This document shows positions 26,206-34,788 of a stretch of DNA of 64,000 nucleotides, piece by piece. The stretch spans positions 1 to 64,000 of the forward strand of contig JBKQWF010000316.1 in NCBI GenBank assembly GCA_052139695.1, in the 5' to 3' direction. The notes under the pieces are model-generated. The model saw nothing but the letters and a program-made list of their open reading frames with translations. It made no database searches and was not told where the DNA came from. This stretch comes from PLGF01 sp052139695. Lineage in GTDB: Bacteria; Verrucomicrobiota; Verrucomicrobiia; Limisphaerales; Palsa-1400. A program made the translations under genes and the position numbers. Each line of letters begins with the position of its first letter. The stretch's first letter is position 1.

Positions 26206-26904
26206 TTATGCCTTTGCGTGCAGGCGCATGGGCACGAGGCGTCGGTAGAGCGCAAAAAGAAGCCCTTCAAGGGCCGTCAAGGCGACCGTGCTTGGTTCAG
26301 GCGTTGCCGTCACGGCGTTCGGAGAAAAGGTGATGTTATCCAACTCCAAATAGCTTGGGGATTGATGAGGCAGTCCAGTGGGGAGTCCCTCAGTAATACT
26401 TAAAGTAGCGAATTGTCCGGCCCACGCTGAGATGTTGCCACCATAAAGGGTATAATTTGGAAAACTTTGGATGGCAACCATGTTGACCGCCTGTCCCCCA
26501 AGGAGTACGAAGAATGAGCCAAAATACTCACTTGCCTCCATCTGAATAGATTGGGCGCCAACGGGAACGAGGCCCGTCTGGCTAAGCGTAGTAACGGTAG
26601 AAGAAGCGCTAAAAAGATAAGCGCTGTAATTGCCCTGTATAACGGGACCGGCTTGACCATCCACAATGGAAATCAGTGGGGCACCTGTACTTATGGAATC
26701 GTACCAGACCTCTGTAGCCGGAGTCGTGTCATAGAACGCCTGCCAGAAAGGAAACGCGCTAGATGTGGCTACGAGAGAGTTAACGTGGTCGCCCGAAACA
26801 TCAGCCTCCTCGAAATCAAGGTTCTGGAATGTGCCTTGGCCACAAATGCAAAACTGGAAAGCAAGAGATCCGTAAGCCAGTAATAATGTTACAAGACTTT
26901 TCAT
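26206..26904 (-). CDS. PEP-CTERM sorting-domain exported protein
   Basis: A 232-residue protein. The ATG at 26904 is preceded by AGAGGA at a good distance and begins a signal peptide (MKSLVTLLLAYGSLAFQF). The body (about 24-195) is a beta-rich domain opening with FQNLDFEEADV, a common form in PEP-CTERM proteins. The C-terminus has the sorting signal ATPEPSTVALTALEGLLFAL followed by arginines. Such proteins are cut and processed by an exosortase and often end in the extracellular matrix. No exosortase gene is in the window. Confidence 0.87.
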   Translation of the reverse strand: MKSLVTLLLAYGSLAFQFCICGQGTFQNLDFEEADVSGDHVNSLVATSSAFPFWQAFYDTTPATEVWYDSISTGAPLISIVDGQAGPVIQGNYSAYLFSASSTVTTLSQTGLVPVGAQSIQMEASEYFGSFFVLLGGQAVNMVAIQSFPNYTLYGGNISAWAGQFATLSITEGLPTGLPHQSPSYLELDNITFSPNAVTATPEPSTVALTALEGLLFALYRRLVPMRLHAKA

Positions 26905-27282
26905 AAGTGTTATTCCTCTCGAAACGAACGGGTCACCGATCACGGCGCATCTGTAAGGAGGAAGAGGAGGAGTTCCATATCCGAGGAAAAAGGGGCAGGG
27001 TGACCTTTTTGTTTTATCTGCGGTCAGGCCATAAGGCACATTAAACAAACGCCTCCTCCTTCGTCAACCTGAAAATGTCATGATTATGGGTGACACTTTG
27101 GTTTTCTCGCATGTCCGCAAAGCCATCGCCACTTTCCCCAAGCACTGAATCGGTCGGGTTGCCGATGGCCTTTGGCGGCACGCATGTGCCCAGGCACCCG
27201 GCCAAGAAAGAAAAGGCACAAGGCAGGACCGATTCGTGCGAAATTTTTTGCAATTCGCTCCGGGCTGCTTCACTCTTATTCC
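26905..27282. other. Gene-free stretch upstream of the PEP-CTERM gene
   Basis: 378 bp between divergent genes. The only notable items are an A-rich segment near 27000-27020 and the ribosome site of the PEP-CTERM gene. I saw no repeat, RNA or convincing coding frame; short frames here lack codon bias and homology. Confidence 0.45.
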
Positions 27283-27654
27283 ATGAGCAAGCCTCTGGCT
27301 CTGGTTTATTACTCGAATTTTATGCCGGGCAGCCAGTTGGCCAACCGGTTGCTGGACTTAGGTTATAGCGTGCAGATTTTGAATCAGGCGGCCGCCATCG
27401 CGCCCGCCTGCGAACGCGACAAACCGCTTGTCCTCGTCGCGGAGTTATGGCCTCAGACGGAAGTCTGCGCCGCGGTGACGCAGGTCAAATCCAATCCCGC
27501 CACCCAGCACATCTCCGTCTTGGGCTATTCGCTGACGCAGGATGAAGCCATTCAGGCCAAAGCGCGGGAAGTCGGGGTCAATTTGCTGGCGGGGACCGCC
27601 GCCATTGCCGAATACCTGCCGCAATTGCTGGAGCAAATCCTCAACGTGGAATGA
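27283..27654 (+). CDS. Degenerate CheY-like receiver-fold protein
   Basis: A 123-residue protein. The alternation ALVYYSN / LANRLLDLGYSVQIL / PLVLVAELWP / ISVLGYS / AREVGVNLLAG resembles the beta-alpha repeats of a response-regulator receiver. At the place of the phospho-acceptor Asp (end of strand 3) the sequence reads VLVAELWPQ, so the acceptor appears to be Glu. The acidic pair after strand 1 is also missing. It is therefore unlikely to be phosphorylated in the usual way. It lies 3 bp upstream of hemQ and probably shares its transcript. The role is unknown. Confidence 0.7.
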   Translation: MSKPLALVYYSNFMPGSQLANRLLDLGYSVQILNQAAAIAPACERDKPLVLVAELWPQTEVCAAVTQVKSNPATQHISVLGYSLTQDEAIQAKAREVGVNLLAGTAAIAEYLPQLLEQILNVE

Positions 27655-27657
27655 GTC

Positions 27658-28476
27658 ATGACCAATCTGCCCGTGATTAAATTGGACCGGGGTGTGCATG
27701 TCCTGCACCTTTTTTACCGGATAGACCGCGAGCGCTGGGCGGGGCTGCCATCGGGGCAGTCCGCCGAATCGCGCGCCGGCCTGGAGCGGCTCTGCGCCGC
27801 CAACTCCCACCCCTCGCATCCGCGGTTGACCACTTTCGCGAATGTGGGGGGCAAGGCGGACCTCGTTTTTTTTCTGCTGGCGGCGGGACTGGGAGAAATC
27901 AGTCAAATGCATCGCGAGATCGAGGCTTGTTTTCCGCCGGCGGTCTTGCGGAGCGTTTTCTCGTACTTGAGCCTCACGGAGTTGACGGAATACATGCCGG
28001 CCGAGGAGGACCAGCGGCGCGCTTTGATCGAGCAGGAGAAGCTTTCCCCCGAAAGCGAGGTCTTTCAGAAGCGCATGGCCGAAATGGCCCAGCGCAGGAA
28101 GGATTATGAGCACTATCGCCTCTACCCGGAAATGCCGGACTGGGAAGTGATGGGCTTCTATCCCATGAGCAAAAGACGGCTCGGCGGGGACAATTGGTAT
28201 ATGCTCGACATGGCCACCCGCAAGAAGCTGATGGGGGGCCACGCGCGCGTCGGGCGCAAATACTCCGGCCGCGTTTCGCAACTCATCACCGGCTCCACAG
28301 GCTTGGACGATTGGGAGTGGGGCGTGACCCTGATGGCGCATCAAGTCGATGCGCTCAAGGAAATCGTGTACGAAATGCGTTTCGATGAAGTGAGCGCGCG
28401 TTACGCGGAATTCGGGCCGTTTTTCGTCAATCTGCGGCTTGCGCCGGCTGAACTCTGGTCCCACTTGCGCCTGTGA
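27658..28476 (+). CDS. hemQ: Coproheme decarboxylase / chlorite-dismutase-family HemQ
   Basis: A 272-residue haem-dependent enzyme. In the coproporphyrin branch of haem synthesis HemQ (ChdC) oxidatively decarboxylates coprohaem to haem b. Diagnostic residues are present: YPMSKRR with the reactive tyrosine at Y168, and GGHARVGRKY with the proximal histidine at H195. The 27-residue spacing is the same as in the well-studied firmicute enzymes. The segments MPDWEVMGFYPM and GVTLMAHQVDALKEIVYEMRF complete the ferredoxin-like barrel. Length is typical. The ATG at 27658 starts 3 bp after the receiver-like gene. Confidence 0.9.
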   Translation: MTNLPVIKLDRGVHVLHLFYRIDRERWAGLPSGQSAESRAGLERLCAANSHPSHPRLTTFANVGGKADLVFFLLAAGLGEISQMHREIEACFPPAVLRSVFSYLSLTELTEYMPAEEDQRRALIEQEKLSPESEVFQKRMAEMAQRRKDYEHYRLYPEMPDWEVMGFYPMSKRRLGGDNWYMLDMATRKKLMGGHARVGRKYSGRVSQLITGSTGLDDWEWGVTLMAHQVDALKEIVYEMRFDEVSARYAEFGPFFVNLRLAPAELWSHLRL

Positions 28477-28483
28477 ACTGCCG

Positions 28484-29425
28484 CTAATCCGGGATGCGCA
28501 GGCCAGCCAGCAGATTATCCAGGCTGTTCAGGGGTTCGTCCTTCTTCGGAGCGGGATCCAGGAGGCGGCGCAGATAATCCACGGCGTCGGGGATATTTTT
28601 GACAGAGCGGGGGAGGGTGGCGCCGGAGGCGTTGGCGTGGCCGCCGCCTTGCAGTTTTTCGGCAACCTTCAAGGCCGCGCCGTTGCGGCTGCGCAGGCTG
28701 ACCACGACCGTGTTATTGGCCTTGCGAAACAGCGTCAGCAGGACGGGGTATTTGCTCGCCTTTTTTTCCAGCAACTGGTGGACAATTAAGTTGGTATTGC
28801 CGACCACGGTATCGACGAAGCCGACGGTGGGGGAGATTTCCGTGATATTGTGCCGGCTCCACTCGAAGCCCATCGGGTCCTCGATGCGGCGTTTGACCGC
28901 GATCACCTCCAGGAGGGGGTGATCCAGCAGCCGTTCCAATTGCCCCTCGATCAGAGTGTGCAGATTCCAAAACTGATAGGACTTGACGAGATTCGCGTAA
29001 TCGTTGGCCAGAATGAAGTCCGGATCGTCCTCCAAAAACAAATCGCCGACGTTGTTCAGATGCACCAGGCGGTCCAGCGCGGGAGAACCCAACCCCTGTT
29101 GCTGGCACAATTCATAGCAAAGCAGGCCGGCCGATTTTGCCAGGTCATGGATAAGGACGGCGTTTTTGGGCTGAATTTCCACCGCATGATGGTCGATCAC
29201 GACCCATCCTGGCTTGTCCAGGCGCGGCTCAAAACTCAGGTCGCAGACCCAGCCAGACTTTTCCCGCGGCTCGCGCAAGCGCCAGCTATTATAATGGTAG
29301 GCCTCCAAGCGGATGTCCGCCTCAAAAAGGCGCTTGGCCAGGCGTTGCAAAAGCAAACCCGCGATAAACCCATCCAAATCGCTCTCATGCGTCAGAATAA
29401 CCTCAGGACGTGGCAAAGAATTCAC
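28484..29425 (-). CDS. DHH/DHHA1 phosphoesterase (NrnA/RecJ-like)
   Basis: A 313-residue cytoplasmic phosphoesterase. The DHH domain shows ILTHESDLDGF (motif I) near the N-terminus, VVIDHHAVEI (the DHH motif) near residue 80, and HLNNVGDLF. The C-terminal DHHA1 part has the glycine-rich GGGHANASGATLP. Related enzymes hydrolyse short oligonucleotides, pAp or cyclic-dinucleotide products with Mn2+. A GTG at 29425 is taken as start because the conserved domain begins about eight residues later; GTG 29434 is equally possible. A longer frame to 29545 has no family similarity in its extra residues. Confidence 0.87.
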   Translation of the reverse strand: MNSLPRPEVILTHESDLDGFIAGLLLQRLAKRLFEADIRLEAYHYNSWRLREPREKSGWVCDLSFEPRLDKPGWVVIDHHAVEIQPKNAVLIHDLAKSAGLLCYELCQQQGLGSPALDRLVHLNNVGDLFLEDDPDFILANDYANLVKSYQFWNLHTLIEGQLERLLDHPLLEVIAVKRRIEDPMGFEWSRHNITEISPTVGFVDTVVGNTNLIVHQLLEKKASKYPVLLTLFRKANNTVVVSLRSRNGAALKVAEKLQGGGHANASGATLPRSVKNIPDAVDYLRRLLDPAPKKDEPLNSLDNLLAGLRIPD

Positions 29426-29560
29426 GCCCTGCACTCTATCCGGCCACCTGGGTTCCTGCCAGCAGAAACGGCGGCATTCGGGGATTCCGCGCTGAAGACG
29501 CTGAACACAGGAAGAGGAGCTTTCATTGCTGGGCCTCCGCGGCAAGCGGGCAGCGCTTGT

Positions 29561-30862
29561 TTAACTCTGGCTTCTATTTCCGGCTTCCGGAATAGGCGTG
29601 GAGGGGACGAAGTTGCGCGAGTGGTTCTTCTCGCGCGTCAATAACCCATTCACTCTGCCGGTAAAACGGCTTCGTTCCAACTCCCACGAATATTTTTCAT
29701 AGACCCGCCGCCCACGTTCCATAATGGAACGAAGCTCGTCCGGGTGGCGGTAAGCCCACTCCATTTTCCGCGCCAAATCATCCACATTGCCCGGCTCAAA
29801 AAACAAAATCTCGTCTTCCTTGAAATAGTCCTGAACGCCCCGGGTGCGCGACATGATCACCGGCTTGTTCATTGCCAGATACTCGAAGATGCGCGTCGGC
29901 AGGTTGATCCGTGTAAACGAACTCAACCGGTTGGGAACCAGCCCAAGATCAATTTGGTCAATCGCCCCGGCTATCTCCGACAACGATTTGAATCCGTGGA
30001 AATGAACCACTTCCTCCAGCTTCCGCTGCCTGACTTGCGACATGAGACGAGTTAAACAGTCAGTTTTCTGCCCGTAAAAGTGCAATTCAATCCCCGGAAT
30101 CCGGGGACGCAACGAAGCTAAGGCCTCCACGGCCAAATCGAGTCCGTGGCGTTCCACCAACAGGCCGTGGTACATCAACCTGAATGGCTGGTCCTCTGAC
30201 GGTGCGGACGGCGGGACGGGCTGCTGGCGCGTGTGGAAAATCTCCGTCTCAGGAGTATTCATAACAATTTCGATCTTGTCCGTGGCGCAACCGCGCGCAA
30301 CAAAAAGCTCCTTGAACGCCAGATTGGGCGTTAGGACCAGATCCGAAAAGTCCATGCACCATTTCTCAATCCTCCGCAATAACCGCGATACAAAATGGCC
30401 CGGGTTGACGTTAAAGATAGTGGCAAACAACTCTGGCATCGGGTCGTGCAGGTCCAAAATAAGCTTTGCGCCCCGCAGGCGCGGCAGCACCGCGGTGAAA
30501 AGCAAACAATCCGGCATGTTGTGGACATGGACGATTTTGAAACGTTTCGTTATGCTCCATTTTGAAAGGAGCCAAAAGGCGGTCGCGAAGAAAAAGGCGT
30601 ACTCGAAGAGGTACCTGAACTTCCCGCCTCTGCGATGCCTCAGCGGCGCCAAATGCACGTTTACCCCATTGATCGTTTGCCGCGAGGCATCGGATTTGGA
30701 TGCGGCGGATTGCAGGGAAATGACATCAACCTCGAACCCTTCCTTCACCAATGCCTCCGCTTCGCGGCGGGGCCGCGCATCGGTGGCGTAAAAGGAAAAC
30801 AGAACCACGGCGGCGCGACCCGCTTTGCCCATTGGTTTCGGCGAATTTACAGTATCACTCAT
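29561..30862 (-). CDS. Family 4 glycosyltransferase (GT-B fold)
   Basis: A 433-residue enzyme. The N-terminal half has the Rossmann elements of GT-B enzymes (VVLFSFYATDARPRREAEALV, KIVHVHNMPDCLLF, KLILDLHDPMPELF). The C-terminal donor-binding half has FRLMYHGLLVERHGLDLAVEAL, LEEVVHFHGFKSLSEI and LPTRIFEYLAMNKPVI, where the Glu of the EX7E-type region contacts the sugar nucleotide. It transfers a sugar from an NDP-sugar to a glycan, lipid carrier or cell-wall polymer at the inner face of the membrane. It stands alone here, so the acceptor is not indicated. Confidence 0.9.
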   Translation of the reverse strand: MSDTVNSPKPMGKAGRAAVVLFSFYATDARPRREAEALVKEGFEVDVISLQSAASKSDASRQTINGVNVHLAPLRHRRGGKFRYLFEYAFFFATAFWLLSKWSITKRFKIVHVHNMPDCLLFTAVLPRLRGAKLILDLHDPMPELFATIFNVNPGHFVSRLLRRIEKWCMDFSDLVLTPNLAFKELFVARGCATDKIEIVMNTPETEIFHTRQQPVPPSAPSEDQPFRLMYHGLLVERHGLDLAVEALASLRPRIPGIELHFYGQKTDCLTRLMSQVRQRKLEEVVHFHGFKSLSEIAGAIDQIDLGLVPNRLSSFTRINLPTRIFEYLAMNKPVIMSRTRGVQDYFKEDEILFFEPGNVDDLARKMEWAYRHPDELRSIMERGRRVYEKYSWELERSRFTGRVNGLLTREKNHSRNFVPSTPIPEAGNRSQS

Positions 30863-31172
30863 TCGCGTTGGGGACTGTTGCAGGAATTGGGCGACTATTG
30901 CTCAAAATGACCCCCTTATGTCCTGTGGGAAAACACAGCCTTTCCGTGTAAGGTGAAGCATTACAGAGATAAAAGATCGCGTCAAGAGACATATTTGGAT
31001 TATTCCATCCCGGGTTTTCGCGCCCCACCCCAATTTTTCTTTGAACATTTTTAGGCAGTAATGTCAAAACGGCAATGGGCTTAAGAGTTGCGTTTGAACA
31101 GACGGCCTGTTAGTAAGTCCAATTTATGAATCCGCCGCTCTGCTGAAGCGCGCGCGGCGCAATGGAACAGGA
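30863..31172. other. Divergent promoter region without a recognised site
   Basis: 310 bp between the minus-strand glycosyltransferase and the plus-strand ABC operon. The ATPase gene's ribosome site GGAACAGGA lies just before 31173. No clear -35/-10 pair, repeat or structured leader was found. Confidence 0.5.
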
Positions 31173-32129
31173 ATGATTAAAGTCGAGAACCTTAGCAAGT
31201 CGTTCGGCCAAAAAGTGGCCGTCAACCGTATTTCTTTTACAGTGGAACGAGGGGAAGTGCTGGGCTTTTTGGGCCCCAATGGCGCTGGCAAATCCACCAC
31301 CATGCGCATGATTACCGGCTTTATCCCCCCTTCCGAGGGCAGGGTGACGGTCGGCCAGCATGACATGATCGAGGACCCCATTCCGGCCAAGCGCCTGATT
31401 GGTTATCTTCCTGAAAACGCCCCGGCTTACACCGACATGACCGTGGAAGGCTTTCTCAGCTTTATCGCCGAATTGCGGGGGTTGCACGGTGAAGCCAGGA
31501 AAAAGGCCGTTAACCGCGTGGTGGAAATGTGCTTTCTTGAATCGGTTTTGCGCCAGAGCATCGATACTCTCTCCAAGGGCTTCCGCCACCGCACTTGCTT
31601 TGCCCAGTCCATCATTCATGACCCGGATGTGCTTGTCCTGGACGAGCCAACCGACGGTCTGGATCCCAATCAAAAACATGAGGTGCGGAGCTTGATTCGC
31701 CGCATGGGTGAGAAGAAAGCCATCATTTTCTCCACTCACATTTTGGAGGAAGTGGAGGCCGTCTGTTCCCGTGCCATTATTATCGACCGCGGACAGATTG
31801 TGGCCAATGGCACGCCGGGGCAATTGAAGCAGCAATCGGACGTGGCGGGCGCTGTCCTGCTGGTGGTGCGCGGGGTGGTGGGAGCCCAATTGGTGGACCG
31901 TTTGTCGGGCGTGGCCAATGCTCGCCGCGCGGCGGTGGTCAAAGAGGAAAACGGCAAAGTCTGGGCGCGCGTCTATCCCAAAAACGAAAATATCAACGGC
32001 GACCTGGCACGCAATGTTCTGGCGGCCGCGGGCGGATGGCAGGTTGAGGAACTGCACACCGAAGAGGGGCGGCTGGATGAGGTTTTCCGCCGCATCACCC
32101 TGCCTGAAACCAAAGATTCCAAGCAATGA
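31173..32129 (+). CDS. ABC transporter ATP-binding protein, GldA-like
   Basis: A 318-residue ATPase. Walker A is GPNGAGKST (about 34-42), the signature is LSKGFRHR (about 133-140, the LSKG form typical of GldA-like subunits rather than LSGG), and Walker B is VLVLDEPTDG (about 151-160) with the switch histidine in STHILEE. The extra ~90 C-terminal residues are of the kind seen in ABC-2 type exporters. With the permease, the GldG-like protein and the DUF4340 protein downstream it forms a four-gene operon. In Bacteroidota GldA/F/G are linked to gliding; elsewhere the same set has no known substrate. Confidence 0.92.
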   Translation: MIKVENLSKSFGQKVAVNRISFTVERGEVLGFLGPNGAGKSTTMRMITGFIPPSEGRVTVGQHDMIEDPIPAKRLIGYLPENAPAYTDMTVEGFLSFIAELRGLHGEARKKAVNRVVEMCFLESVLRQSIDTLSKGFRHRTCFAQSIIHDPDVLVLDEPTDGLDPNQKHEVRSLIRRMGEKKAIIFSTHILEEVEAVCSRAIIIDRGQIVANGTPGQLKQQSDVAGAVLLVVRGVVGAQLVDRLSGVANARRAAVVKEENGKVWARVYPKNENINGDLARNVLAAAGGWQVEELHTEEGRLDEVFRRITLPETKDSKQ

Positions 32130-32872
32130 ATTCCATCAGTAACATTAGAGCCATCACCAAAAGGGAGCTGGCCGGGTATTTTTCGTCCCCGGTCGCTTAT
32201 GTTTTCATCGTGATCTTCCTGCTGCTGGCGGGGTTCTTCACTTTCATGGCGGGCGGCTTTTTTGAGCGCGGCCAAGCCAGCCTGGAGAATTCGTTCTTCA
32301 TCTGGCATCCGTGGCTTTACCTGTTTCTCGTCCCGGCGGCCGGAATGCGTTTGTGGGCGGAGGAACGCCGCGTGGGGACGCTTGAACTGCTCCTCACCCT
32401 TCCCATCACCGCCTGGCAGGCCATCGTCGGCAAATTTTTGGCATCGTGGCTCTTCTTGCTGCTGGCGTTGATCTTGACGTTTCCGGTGGTCATTACGGTT
32501 AATTATCTGGGCTCGCCGGACAACGGCGTCATCTTCGCGGCCTACGTGGGCAGCTTTCTCATGGCCGGAGCGTATTTGGCTATTGGCTGCATGACCTCAG
32601 CCATGACCCGCAACCAGGTGGTCAGCTTTATTCTCTCCTTTGTCATCTGCCTGTTGCTGGTCTTGTGCGGCTTTCCGCCGGTGACGAACTTGTTGACACG
32701 TTGGGACGTGCCGTGGCTCGTCAATACCGTGGCGGCCTTCAGCGTTATTACTCACTTCGAATACTTTACCAAGGGCGTGCTCGACTCGCGGGACATTATC
32801 TTTTTCCTGTGCGTCATTGGGTTCTCCTTATTTACCACCGGAGTTATTATCCGCAGTCATCGCGCGGGTTAG
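32126..32872 (+). CDS. ABC-2 type permease, GldF-like
   Basis: A 248-residue inner-membrane protein with six predicted helices. The start overlaps the preceding TGA (ATGA). The opening ITKRELAGYFSSPVAYVFIV and the loop MRLWAEERRVGTLELLLTLP are diagnostic of the ABC-2/GldF permease type, where the EERRxGTxELLL segment contacts the ATPase. It forms the channel-like partner of the ATPase upstream. Cargo unknown. Confidence 0.92.
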   Translation: MNSISNIRAITKRELAGYFSSPVAYVFIVIFLLLAGFFTFMAGGFFERGQASLENSFFIWHPWLYLFLVPAAGMRLWAEERRVGTLELLLTLPITAWQAIVGKFLASWLFLLLALILTFPVVITVNYLGSPDNGVIFAAYVGSFLMAGAYLAIGCMTSAMTRNQVVSFILSFVICLLLVLCGFPPVTNLLTRWDVPWLVNTVAAFSVITHFEYFTKGVLDSRDIIFFLCVIGFSLFTTGVIIRSHRAG

Positions 32873-32889
32873 ACCGCCGCAGATCCGTC

Positions 32890-34788
32890 ATGAAGCAGAA
32901 AAATCTCGAATCCTTCCTTTACTCCACCATCGGCGTCGGGGCGATGTTGATCGTTCTCGTGGCCTTTTATGTCCTGACGAGCGCCGCCAAAGACCGCGTT
33001 GATTTGACAGCCGACAAGGCCTTTACCCTTTCTCCCGGCACAAAGAAAATCCTGGGCAAGCTCGATTCCCGCGTGACCATCCGCTTTTATTGCACGCAAG
33101 GGGACACCGCCATGCCGCCGGCGCTGCGCACCTACGCCCAGCACATTGAGGACCTGCTGGCGGAGTATCAGCAGGCAGGCCGAGGCAAAATCATCGTGCA
33201 GAAACTGGATCCCAAACCGGATTCCGATGCCGAAGACTCCGCCCGCCTGGATGGGGTCGAGGGGCAGGCCACCTCGCCGTTTGGCGGGGACAAGATTTAC
33301 ATGGGACTGGTCGTGAGCATGCTCGACGAAAAGGTGGCCATTCCGTGGCTGCCGCCGAACCGCGAGCGCCTTCTTGAATATGACCTCTCCCGCGCCATCG
33401 CGCGCGTGGTCAATCCCACGCCGCCCATTATCGGCCTGATGAGCGAACTGCCGGTGTTCGGCTCCATGCCCAACCCGATGATGCGGCAAATGGGCCAAAA
33501 CGCCTCGGCGCCTTGGGCTTTTGTGAGCGAGTTAAAAAAAGACTTTACCGTCAAGGAGGTTCCAATGACTGCCTCCAAGATTGACGATGATATCCGCGTC
33601 CTGTTGGTCGTGCATCCGCGTGACATTTCCGATGCCACGCAGTACGCGATTGACCAATTCGTCTTGCGCGGGGGCAAGTTGCTGGCCTTCCTGGATCCGC
33701 ACGCCTATTTCGACCAAAAACACGATCAAATGTCGCAGGTCCTGGGCGAAAGCTCCGGCCAATCTTCCTTGGACAAACTGCTCAAGGCCTGGGGACTGGA
33801 GATGGATGTTAACAAAGTGGCAGCCGACTTGACCTTTGGCGGGCACAATCCGCAATCCGGTTCCGCCATGCCGACCGTCCTGGTGCTGGACAAAGACGGA
33901 ATCAATAACGATGACATTGTCACCAGCCAGATCGATAACCTGGTCATGCCTTTTGCGGGCGTCTTTACCGGCAAGCCGGCCGATGGGTTAAAGGAAGCGG
34001 TGCTGGTGCATACTTCTGATCAATCAGAATTGGTCGAAGGCGTGACCGCTTCCATCGCGGCGGAGCAAATCGTCAAGGATTTCAAGCCGTCGAATATTTC
34101 CTACGCCCTCGCGGTGCGTTTGACCGGGAAATTCAAGACGGCCTTCCCCGACGGGCCGCCCAAACCGCCCAAAGAGGACAAGGAGGAAACCAACAGTTTG
34201 CCCGCCGGCCCGCAATTGAAAGAATCCAAGGGCGATGGCGTGGTGATTTTGGTCGGCGATAGCGACATGCTCAACGACCAGGTCTGTGTGCGGGTGCAGG
34301 ATATTCTGGGCTATCACATGGTGCAGCCGGTCAACGGCAATTTGAACCTCGTGGAGAGCTTTGCCGAACAACTCTCCGGCGATAGCGATTTAATCAGCCT
34401 GCGCAGCCGGGCCAGCATTAACCGGCCCTTCACCCGTCTGCGCAACATGGAGGCCAAGGCCGGCGCGGACTACAGGGACAAGCTCAAGGATCTGGAGGCG
34501 AAAAAGTCTGAGACCGAGCGCAAGATCAGCGAATTGCAAAGCAGCAAAGCCGGGCAGGAGCAGAAATTCATTCTCTCGCCTGAACAGCAGCAGGAATTGG
34601 AGAATTATCAAAAGGCCGTGGCCTCCGTGAATAAGGACCTGAAATCGGTGCGCAAACAATTGCGCAAGGAAACGGATTCGCTCGAATTCTGGACCAAGGT
34701 GGTCAACATCGGCGCCATGCCGGCGCTGGTCGCCGTGACCGGCCTTGTCCTGGCCGTTGTCAAACGTAAACGCACAGCCGCAAAATGA
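32890..34788 (+). CDS. GldG-like ABC-associated membrane protein
   Basis: A 632-residue protein beginning at ATG 32890. A longer in-frame extension into the permease gene is rejected. It has one N-terminal helix (about 11-30), a large periplasmic region with the GldG/IFT52-like fold (DLTADKAFTLSPGTKKIL, then LLVVHPRDISDATQYAIDQFVLRGGKLLAFLDP), a charged coiled coil at about 535-600, and a C-terminal helix near 610-630. It sits with GldA/F-like subunits and a DUF4340 protein. The role is inferred as the periplasmic coupling part of the transporter. Confidence 0.88.
   Translation: MKQKNLESFLYSTIGVGAMLIVLVAFYVLTSAAKDRVDLTADKAFTLSPGTKKILGKLDSRVTIRFYCTQGDTAMPPALRTYAQHIEDLLAEYQQAGRGKIIVQKLDPKPDSDAEDSARLDGVEGQATSPFGGDKIYMGLVVSMLDEKVAIPWLPPNRERLLEYDLSRAIARVVNPTPPIIGLMSELPVFGSMPNPMMRQMGQNASAPWAFVSELKKDFTVKEVPMTASKIDDDIRVLLVVHPRDISDATQYAIDQFVLRGGKLLAFLDPHAYFDQKHDQMSQVLGESSGQSSLDKLLKAWGLEMDVNKVAADLTFGGHNPQSGSAMPTVLVLDKDGINNDDIVTSQIDNLVMPFAGVFTGKPADGLKEAVLVHTSDQSELVEGVTASIAAEQIVKDFKPSNISYALAVRLTGKFKTAFPDGPPKPPKEDKEETNSLPAGPQLKESKGDGVVILVGDSDMLNDQVCVRVQDILGYHMVQPVNGNLNLVESFAEQLSGDSDLISLRSRASINRPFTRLRNMEAKAGADYRDKLKDLEAKKSETERKISELQSSKAGQEQKFILSPEQQQELENYQKAVASVNKDLKSVRKQLRKETDSLEFWTKVVNIGAMPALVAVTGLVLAVVKRKRTAAK

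Noticed and set aside
31110..32126. 338-codon minus-strand frame
   Set aside because: Antisense to the GldA-like ATPase, whose Walker and signature motifs are intact.
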